Source: Lachnospiraceae bacterium
Lineage (GTDB): Bacteria > Bacillota > Clostridia > Lachnospirales > Lachnospiraceae
Assembly (NCBI GenBank): GCA_020860745.1
Contig: JAJBTR010000296.1
Span: forward strand, 1 to 9,179
DNA: 9,179 nt
Direction: 5' to 3'
A program made the translations under genes and the position numbers. The first letter of the stretch is position 1. Each line of letters starts with the position of its first letter. Under the pieces are notes generated by a model. That model worked only from the letters and a program-made list of their open reading frames with translations. It made no database searches and was not told the DNA's origin. This document shows, piece after piece, positions 1 through 4,988 of this stretch.

Positions 1-90
1 TGTGTTCGTCGAGGCTGATTGTTTAATCTTGAGGAGATAGTTTTTTGTGTAATGTGTAAAATCTTTGTTGCGTATTATATCAATGTTGTA

Positions 91-110
91 AGGGGTATGT
101 AATGAAATGA
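91..110 (+). promoter_or_regulatory. uppP ribosome-binding site with two-codon minicistron
   Basis: A Shine-Dalgarno-like AGGGG lies at 91-95. The nearest ATG, at 102-104 and 6 bases away, opens a frame of only two codons, ATG-AAA-TGA (102-110). Its stop overlaps the uppP ATG at 107-109, which is 11 bases from the AGGGG. An in-frame TAA at 89-91 rules out a longer uppP start upstream. The spacing therefore favours the minicistron start for ribosome loading, with uppP reached by a one-base shift or reinitiation. The arrangement is seen directly; the coupling is inferred, and direct initiation at 107 with an 11-base spacer is also possible. Confidence 0.5.
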
Positions 111-925
111 TAGAGATAGTAAAAGCTATTTTGTTTGGTATTGTCGAGGGTATCACGGAGTGGCTGCCGATCAGCAGTACCGGTCACATGATTCTGCTCG
201 ATGAGTTTGTGACGCTGAATGTGAGCGAGGAGTTCTGGGATCTTTTTCTGGTGGTGATCCAGCTGGGGGCGATTCTGGCGGTGATCGTAGTATATTTTAA
301 GGATCTGATTCCGCTGAGGCGTTATCACGGAATCCGCCTGGACGGCGCCAAGTGCAGGATGTGGCTGAAGATTATCGTGGCTTCCATACCGGCGGGGATT
401 GTGGGTGTTCTCTGGGATGATATTTTCACCGCTTTGTTTTACAATTTTTACACGGTGGCGATTATGCTGATCCTGGTCGGCATCGTGTTTATCGTGGTGG
501 AGAACCGAAGCCGCGGAAGACATATCGCGGTGGATTCCAGCGATGATATTTCCTACGGGCAGGCGTTTCTGATCGGCGTGTTTCAGATGATCGAGGCGGT
601 GTTCCCGGGGACGTCGCGCTCCGGTTCCACGATTATCGGTTCGCTGATGCTGGGAATCTCCCCGACGACGGCGGCGCAGTTTACATTCTTCCTGGCGATT
701 CCGGCGATGGTCGGTGGAAGCGCGATCAAGTTGTTAAAATATGACGGCGTTTTTATGGCAGATGAACTTCTGCTGCTGGCGGTTGGGATGGCTGTGGCGT
801 TCCTGGTGTCGATTGTGGCGATTAAGTTCCTGATGTCCTATATCCGGAAGCATGATTTCAAGGTGTTTGGCTGGTACCGCATCGTACTGGGCGCGGTGGT
901 GCTGGTTTACTTTCTGGTGAGATGA
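107..925 (+). CDS. uppP: undecaprenyl-diphosphate phosphatase (UppP/BacA)
   Basis: Integral membrane enzyme that dephosphorylates undecaprenyl diphosphate to undecaprenyl phosphate, recycling the lipid carrier for peptidoglycan and other envelope polymers; overproduction of this family gives bacitracin resistance. At 272 residues it has the usual family length. The N-terminal signature EGITEWLPISSTGH supplies E14, E18, S24 and H27, which line up with E. coli E17, E21, S27 and H30. The second signature PGTSRSGSTI supplies R171, matching E. coli R174 with the same three-residue offset. About eight hydrophobic segments fill the rest, and the C-terminus is a hydrophobic helix ending in Arg. The start at 107 is the only ATG in frame after a TAA at 89. 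The stop overlaps the start of a 32-residue ORF by ATGA, so the two are probably cotranslated. Nothing is truncated and the catalytic set is complete. Confidence 0.97.
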   Translation: MIEIVKAILFGIVEGITEWLPISSTGHMILLDEFVTLNVSEEFWDLFLVVIQLGAILAVIVVYFKDLIPLRRYHGIRLDGAKCRMWLKIIVASIPAGIVGVLWDDIFTALFYNFYTVAIMLILVGIVFIVVENRSRGRHIAVDSSDDISYGQAFLIGVFQMIEAVFPGTSRSGSTIIGSLMLGISPTTAAQFTFFLAIPAMVGGSAIKLLKYDGVFMADELLLLAVGMAVAFLVSIVAIKFLMSYIRKHDFKVFGWYRIVLGAVVLVYFLVR

Positions 926-1020
926 AAAAATGGCTTTGGATTGCAGTTAATGGTATTATGATTTGTGGAATTATAATTGTCTGTGTGTCTTACAGATTTG
1001 GATGGTTTTCGCAGATGTAA
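922..1020 (+). CDS. small single-span membrane protein, 32 aa, coupled to uppP
   Basis: I do not recognise this protein. The ORF runs ATG (922) to TAA (1018-1020). It begins MKKWLW, continues with a strongly hydrophobic stretch over residues 4-24 rich in Ile, Val and Cys, and ends in a short polar and aromatic tail (RFGWFSQM). The two lysines ahead of the span predict an N-in, C-out topology. Its ATG overlaps the uppP stop as ATGA, in the -1 frame relative to uppP, which is the classic arrangement for translational coupling; a weak GGTGAG sits immediately before the ATG. It ends 35 bases before addB. It could be a small partner of UppP or simply a chance ORF; the overlap, the coherent transmembrane pattern and the lack of another explanation for the uppP-addB spacer argue for a real gene. 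No conservation data are available here. Confidence 0.5.
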   Translation: MKKWLWIAVNGIMICGIIIVCVSYRFGWFSQM

Positions 1021-1055
1021 ATTTGTAAGTTTATCTATATGGGGAAAAGATAGAG

Positions 1056-4000
1056 ATGGCGCTTACCTTTATTTACGGCAATTCCGGCAACGGAAAATCA
1101 GAATATATCTATCACAAAGTCGCTGATATGGCGGAGCGTGCGCCGTATCAGCACTTTTTCATTGTGGTTCCGGAGCAGTTTACCTTAAAGACGCAGCGGC
1201 GTCTGGTGGATTGTTCGCCGCATCATGTGATCATGAATGTCGATGTGGTCAGTTTTGAACGCCTGGCCTACCGGGTGTTTGATGAGTTGGGGATTCATCA
1301 TACGGTGATGGAGGAGACAGGGAAAAGCCTGGTGCTGCGGCGGATTGTGGAGGAGAATGAGGACAAGCTGACGATTCTGAAGGGAAATCTGACGAAGATG
1401 GGCTACATCGGCGAGCTGAAGTCTGTGATTTCTGAACTGATGCAGTATGGAATTACCACGGGAGACCTGGAGGATTTCCTGCAGGAGTTGCAAGAGGATT
1501 CCGCGCTTTCGTTTAAGCTTCGGGACATTTTACATATATACCGTGCTTTTGAGGACTATTTGCGGGATGATTATGTGACGGCGGAGAAAGTGCTGGAAGT
1601 GCTGATGGATGTGGCAGAGGATTCGGCACTTTTAAAGGATTCTGTGATCGTCTTTGACGGGTATACCGGTTTCACGCCGGTACAGAAGAATCTGGTGCGG
1701 CGGCTGATGTGTCTGGGTTCCGATCTTTACGTTACGGTGACGCTGGATGTGCGGGAGCCCTTGTTCCGGGGAATCCGAATGTCTAAAAGTGGAAGTGATG
1801 CGCCGGATATTCAGAATTCTGCGAATGTGCTTCGGGGCAGCCGTAAAGAAGAAAATATGGTACGTGACAGTCGTTCTGTAAGTCTCGTCGGCAGAAATCC
1901 GCAGATGCAGGAACTTTTTTATATGAGCCATAAGATGGTAAATGTTCTCGTGGCGGCGGCTTATGACGCGTCGTTTCTGATTGCCGAGCCAATCCGGATT
2001 GAGATGCATGAAAAAAGCCGGTTTGCGAAGAATCCGGTGCTTGCTCATCTGGAGCAGAATCTGTTTCGCCTGCGCGGTACCGCCTATGAGGAAGAATGCG
2101 GCGGACGTCTGCAGTTTTATTCCATCTCTTCTCCCAGGGAGGAGCTTTCGTTCGCGGCAGCGAAGATTTCTTCCCTCGTGCGGGAGCAGGGGTATCATTA
2201 TCGGGATTTTGCCATCGTCAGCGGCAATGTAGAGTGCTATGAAAACTATGCGGATACCGTTTTTTCTCTGTATGATATTCCTTATTTTGCAGATAAAAAG
2301 CAGTCGATTCTCTATCATCCGCTGATTGAACTGATCCGTGCTGTTCTGGAGATGGCGGAGAATAATTACAGTTATGAGAGTGTGTTTCGTTATTTGCGGA
2401 CGGGCCTTGCCGGATTTCGCGGAGAGGAGACGGATCTTCTGGAAAATTACTGTATTGAGAAGGGAATCCGGGGAATTTCCCGGTGGAAAAAGCGGTTTCT
2501 TAAGCCGTTTGCCCGCCATGGCAGAGTGCAGGAGGATGCGGAGCAGTCGCAGGCGGAACTGGAGGCGTTAAACAGACTGCGGGAGCGCCTGCTGGAGCAG
2601 ACAGAGACGATGATCCTCGTTTTGAAGAAAAAGGAGGCATCGGTCCGGGAGCGGACGGAAGCGCTCTATGCCTTTTTGCGCAATCTCTCGGTGGAGGAAC
2701 AGCTGCGGGAAAAGCAGGAGGCGTTTGAAGAAAGCGGAGAGGAGCTGCAGGCTTCCGCTTACCGGCAGATTTATAAAATTGTGATTGACCTTTTTGACAA
2801 GATGGTCGACCTGCTTGGAGAGGAGAGACTTTCCGCGGCGGATTACGCGGATGTGCTGGAGGCCGGATTTTCCGCCGCAAAGGTCGGATCCATTCCGCAG
2901 GGGAATGACTGCGTCATCCTGGGTGATATTGAGCGGACCCGCCTGGACGGTGTGAAGATTCTCTTTTTCCTGGGGGTGAACGATGGTCTGATACCGAAAA
3001 AAGCAGGCCGTCAGAGCATTTTATCCCAGTATGACCGCGAAGTGATGGAGTCTCACCGGATGGAACTGACGCCGGGAGAGCGGGAGCAGATGTTTTTGCA
3101 GCGTTTTTATCTTTATCTCAATCTGACCAAACCGTCGGACGCGCTTTATCTGACCTACGCAAGAATGGATGGGGAGGGAAAAGCGGTGCGCCCGTCTTAC
3201 CTGATCGGCACGCTGCAGAAGTTATTTCCGGAAGCAGAGCTGCGTGAAATCGAAGCGGAGACGTTTCTGCCCGTTGTGACCGCGAAGAGCAGCGTGGAGT
3301 CCTGGCTGAAAGGACTGACGCTGGCGGAGGAGGAATTGAGGCGGCGGGAAAGAGATATAAAAGAAGAGGAGAAAAACCGGCAGGAGCAGGCACTTCGGCG
3401 AGATGAAGCGGAGTTTACGGAAAATGCAATCGCATGGAAGGCTCTCCATCACTGGTACATGAGTCGGGAAGAGTGGGCGCCGCGCATCCAAAGCATGATG
3501 GATGCTCATTTTATGACATACAACGGAGAGTATCTGGAGGCGGACCTGGCGCGTTTGTTGTACGGCACGGTTCTGGTTAATTCTGTCACCCGGCTGGAGC
3601 TGTTTGCGCGGTGCGCTTTTGCACATTTCCTGGAATACGGACTGAAGTTGGCGGACCGGAAAGAGTTTACCTTTGAGAGCCTGGATATGGGGACGATGTT
3701 CCACACGATTCTGCAGAAATACTGCATCCGTCTGGAAAAATCCTGCGGATGGGAGGACGTGACAGAATCACAGCAGGAGGATTTGTTGAAAGAAGCGATG
3801 GAGGAAGCTGTGCTGGAGATGCCAAACGAATCGCTTCTGGAATCCTCCCGCAACGCCTATGTTCTGGAGCGGATCTACCGTATTATGAAGCGGAGTATCT
3901 GGGCGATCCATGAACAGATGAAGCGCGGTGATTTCCGCCCCGGAGGCTACGAGATGGAGTTTTCTCATGCTGACCGGCTGACGCCGGAATCGCTGATGCG

Positions 4001-4676
4001 GACGGTGGGCAGTGTGGACCGTGTGGATCTCTATGAAAAAGATGACCGGATCTATGTGAAAGTCGTGGATTACAAGTCGGGCAATACAAAGTTTCAACTG
4101 CTTTCGCTCTATTATGGGAAACAGCTTCAGCTGGTGCTTTATCTCAGTGCGGCGATGAAAAAGCTGCAAAAAGACTATCCGGATAAGGAGATTGTGCCAG
4201 CGGGCATTCTGTATTATCATCTGGATGACCCTATGGTGGAGGCGGAGGCCGCACAGCCGGAGGAGATTGCGGATAAAATTCTCGCGCAGATGAAGCCGAA
4301 CGGCCTGATAAACCGTGAGCCGGATGTTTATCTGCATATGGACCGGGAACTTTTGCAGCATAAGAAGTCGGATGTAATACCGGTGGCGCTGAAAAAAGAT
4401 TTGACGCTCAGCAAGACCGGGACATCGGCAGCCTCGACGGAGGATTTCAAATTATTGACGGACTATGTGGGTTGGTGCATGGAGGACGAGGGCAGACAGA
4501 TGATAGAGGGAGATATCAATGTGCGGCCGTATCGTCTGGGGGATAAGACCGGGTGCGATTACTGCGCGTACCGGGGCGTCTGCGGATTTGACCCGAAGGT
4601 GGGCGGTTATGAGTATAAGAGAGAAGAGTTCCTGAAGGATGAGGAAGTCTGGGAGCGGCTGTGGGAGAATCGTTGA
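1056..4676 (+). CDS. addB: ATP-dependent helicase/deoxyribonuclease subunit AddB
   Basis: Subunit B of the AddAB complex, which binds double-strand DNA ends, resects them and loads recombinase. In the characterised Bacillus subtilis enzyme AddB recognises Chi and its nuclease cuts one strand. The protein is 1206 residues against 1166 in B. subtilis. A Walker A motif, GNSGNGKS, sits at residues 8-15 (K14). Residues about 620-660 hold a family-typical stretch (GDIERTRLDGVKILFFLGV, then NDGLIPK). The C-terminal RecB-type nuclease shows D988/D991, then VVDYKSG (D1005, K1007) and a QLQLVLYL helix. Four cysteines, C853, C1167, C1170 and C1176, match the B. subtilis iron-sulfur ligands, including the CX2CX5C spacing. 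Residues about 242-285 form a hydrophilic segment that looks like an insertion. The ATG at 1056 is preceded by GGGG at 1041-1044. The protein is apparently intact. Confidence 0.97.
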   Translation: MALTFIYGNSGNGKSEYIYHKVADMAERAPYQHFFIVVPEQFTLKTQRRLVDCSPHHVIMNVDVVSFERLAYRVFDELGIHHTVMEETGKSLVLRRIVEENEDKLTILKGNLTKMGYIGELKSVISELMQYGITTGDLEDFLQELQEDSALSFKLRDILHIYRAFEDYLRDDYVTAEKVLEVLMDVAEDSALLKDSVIVFDGYTGFTPVQKNLVRRLMCLGSDLYVTVTLDVREPLFRGIRMSKSGSDAPDIQNSANVLRGSRKEENMVRDSRSVSLVGRNPQMQELFYMSHKMVNVLVAAAYDASFLIAEPIRIEMHEKSRFAKNPVLAHLEQNLFRLRGTAYEEECGGRLQFYSISSPREELSFAAAKISSLVREQGYHYRDFAIVSGNVECYENYADTVFSLYDIPYFADKKQSILYHPLIELIRAVLEMAENNYSYESVFRYLRTGLAGFRGEETDLLENYCIEKGIRGISRWKKRFLKPFARHGRVQEDAEQSQAELEALNRLRERLLEQTETMILVLKKKEASVRERTEALYAFLRNLSVEEQLREKQEAFEESGEELQASAYRQIYKIVIDLFDKMVDLLGEERLSAADYADVLEAGFSAAKVGSIPQGNDCVILGDIERTRLDGVKILFFLGVNDGLIPKKAGRQSILSQYDREVMESHRMELTPGEREQMFLQRFYLYLNLTKPSDALYLTYARMDGEGKAVRPSYLIGTLQKLFPEAELREIEAETFLPVVTAKSSVESWLKGLTLAEEELRRRERDIKEEEKNRQEQALRRDEAEFTENAIAWKALHHWYMSREEWAPRIQSMMDAHFMTYNGEYLEADLARLLYGTVLVNSVTRLELFARCAFAHFLEYGLKLADRKEFTFESLDMGTMFHTILQKYCIRLEKSCGWEDVTESQQEDLLKEAMEEAVLEMPNESLLESSRNAYVLERIYRIMKRSIWAIHEQMKRGDFRPGGYEMEFSHADRLTPESLMRTVGSVDRVDLYEKDDRIYVKVVDYKSGNTKFQLLSLYYGKQLQLVLYLSAAMKKLQKDYPDKEIVPAGILYYHLDDPMVEAEAAQPEEIADKILAQMKPNGLINREPDVYLHMDRELLQHKKSDVIPVALKKDLTLSKTGTSAASTEDFKLLTDYVGWCMEDEGRQMIEGDINVRPYRLGDKTGCDYCAYRGVCGFDPKVGGYEYKREEFLKDEEVWERLWENR

Positions 4677-4684
4677 GCTATAGT

Positions 4685-4753
4685 TTTTTATTTCATAGGA
4701 AAGACCTTGTTTTTGTAAAGTGCTAAAGTGTTGGCTTTCCTATGAAACAAAAA
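4685..4753 (-). repeat. 19-bp inverted repeat stem at the addB-proximal end
   Basis: The arms TTTCATAGGAAAG (4691-4703) and CTTTCCTATGAAA (4735-4747) are perfect 13-base inverted repeats. Outside them, TTTTT (4685-4689) faces AAAAA (4749-4753) across one non-Watson-Crick pair, 4690/4748. This is A against C on the plus strand but G-U on the minus strand, giving an unbroken 19-pair minus-strand stem. Inside, CC and GG extend it past a single bulged base. The loop is about 25 bases and AT-rich. No run of T follows the right arm on the plus strand (the next bases are CAAAAAC), so it does not look like a classical intrinsic terminator for addB, although it lies only a few bases past the addB stop. 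Confidence 0.8.
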
Positions 4754-4767
4754 CACTCCGTGAGGAT

Positions 4768-4782
4768 GCACAGCAGCTGTGC
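4768..4782. repeat. 7+7 palindrome with single central base
   Basis: GCACAGC (4768-4774) and GCTGTGC (4776-4782) are exact reverse complements around one A at 4775. As DNA it is a near-perfect palindrome that a dimeric protein could bind; as RNA it would have to open at least the central pairs to form a loop. It lies inside the intergenic compound element, so it is most likely a structural part of that element and not a regulator site for addA. Confidence 0.6.
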
Positions 4783-4869
4783 ACGCTTGTTCACTAAGCT
4801 CGCAGTGCTCGCTAAGTGAGCCAATGCGTCGCGGATAGGAATATTTTGCTACGCAACCGCTCGCGCGCG

Positions 4870-4909
4870 AAGTGCCGCAAGGCGACACTTTTCTATATCA
4901 GTAGAAAAG
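4870..4909 (-). repeat. paired hairpins, 9-bp and 8-bp stems
   Basis: Two adjoining hairpins. The first pairs 4870-4878 with 4882-4890 around a three-base loop; position 4875 against 4885 is C/A on the plus strand but G-U on the minus strand, making nine continuous pairs there. The second is perfect, CTTTTCTA (4888-4895) with TAGAAAAG (4902-4909) and a six-base loop TATCAG; it shares 4888-4890 with the first, so the two compete at that edge. The same left arm (4871-4879, AGTGCCGCA) also pairs perfectly with TGCGGCACT at 4923-4931, enclosing the second hairpin. Two alternative folds are therefore possible. The stems are seen directly; a switching role is speculation. Confidence 0.65.
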
Positions 4910-4968
4910 AATTTTGAGTTGCTGCGGCACTGCGGTCACAGATGCTATATGAGATGGATTTTGTCATG

Positions 4969-4982
4969 ATAATTGGAATTAT
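4969..4982. promoter_or_regulatory. AT-rich palindrome just upstream of addA
   Basis: ATAATT (4969-4974) and AATTAT (4977-4982) are exact inverted repeats separated by GG, ending 7 bases before the first addA ATG and outside the hairpin-rich element. A GATAAT (4968-4973), one base off a -10 box, overlaps the left arm but has no good -35 partner 17 bases upstream. TTGTCA at 4961-4966 resembles a -35 but its 17-base partner, TAAAAA at 4984-4989, would start transcripts too late for the Shine-Dalgarno. It could be an operator or part of an addA promoter; a 14-base AT-rich palindrome can also arise by chance. Confidence 0.25.
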
Positions 4983-4988
4983 GTAAAA

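Larger units (their letters stand above)
4684..4934 (-). repeat. compound hairpin-rich intergenic element (probable MITE-like or structured-RNA repeat)
   Basis: This stretch fills most of the 312 bases between addB and addA and is built almost wholly of inverted repeats. They are a long stem at 4685-4753, a near-perfect palindrome at 4768-4782, a short stem 4791-4795/4815-4819, a hairpin at 4870-4890, a perfect hairpin at 4888-4909, and a 9-base distal pairing of 4871-4879 with 4923-4931. A 66-codon minus-strand frame (4688-4888) crosses it, but its Ser/Cys/Ala/His-rich composition and the hairpin load argue against a protein. I drew it on the minus strand because the two imperfect stems become continuous there through G-U pairs. 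Similar sequences recur in my recollection of Lachnospiraceae genomes, so I infer an interspersed non-autonomous repeat. The boundaries are approximate and no target-site duplication is obvious. Confidence 0.55.

Noticed and set aside
2..40. C-terminal end of an upstream gene (12 codons to a TAG at 38)
   Set aside because: Too short to identify, and other frames are equally plausible; no evidence that it is coding.
29..62. uppP promoter from TTGAGG (29-34) and TAAAAT (57-62)
   Set aside because: The spacing is 22 bases, outside the usual 16-18, and no alternative pair with good spacing was found.
1632..2519. 295-codon minus-strand open frame opposite addB
   Set aside because: Antisense to a well-supported gene, no domain or ribosome site recognised; treated as a shadow frame.
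4685..4760. Intrinsic terminator for addB
   Set aside because: The stem is strong but AT-rich, with a large loop, and the plus-strand sequence after it is CAAAAACACTCC, with no run of T. The minus strand also lacks a T tract after the stem.
4688..4888. 66-codon minus-strand ORF in the addB-addA gap
   Set aside because: It runs through the hairpin-rich element, has no recognisable domain, and its composition follows the inverted repeats. It is more likely a by-product of a repeat element than a gene.
4888..4918. Intrinsic terminator formed by the perfect 8-base hairpin
   Set aside because: The stem is weak in G-C pairs and is followed by AATTTTGAG, which is too short a T tract to call.
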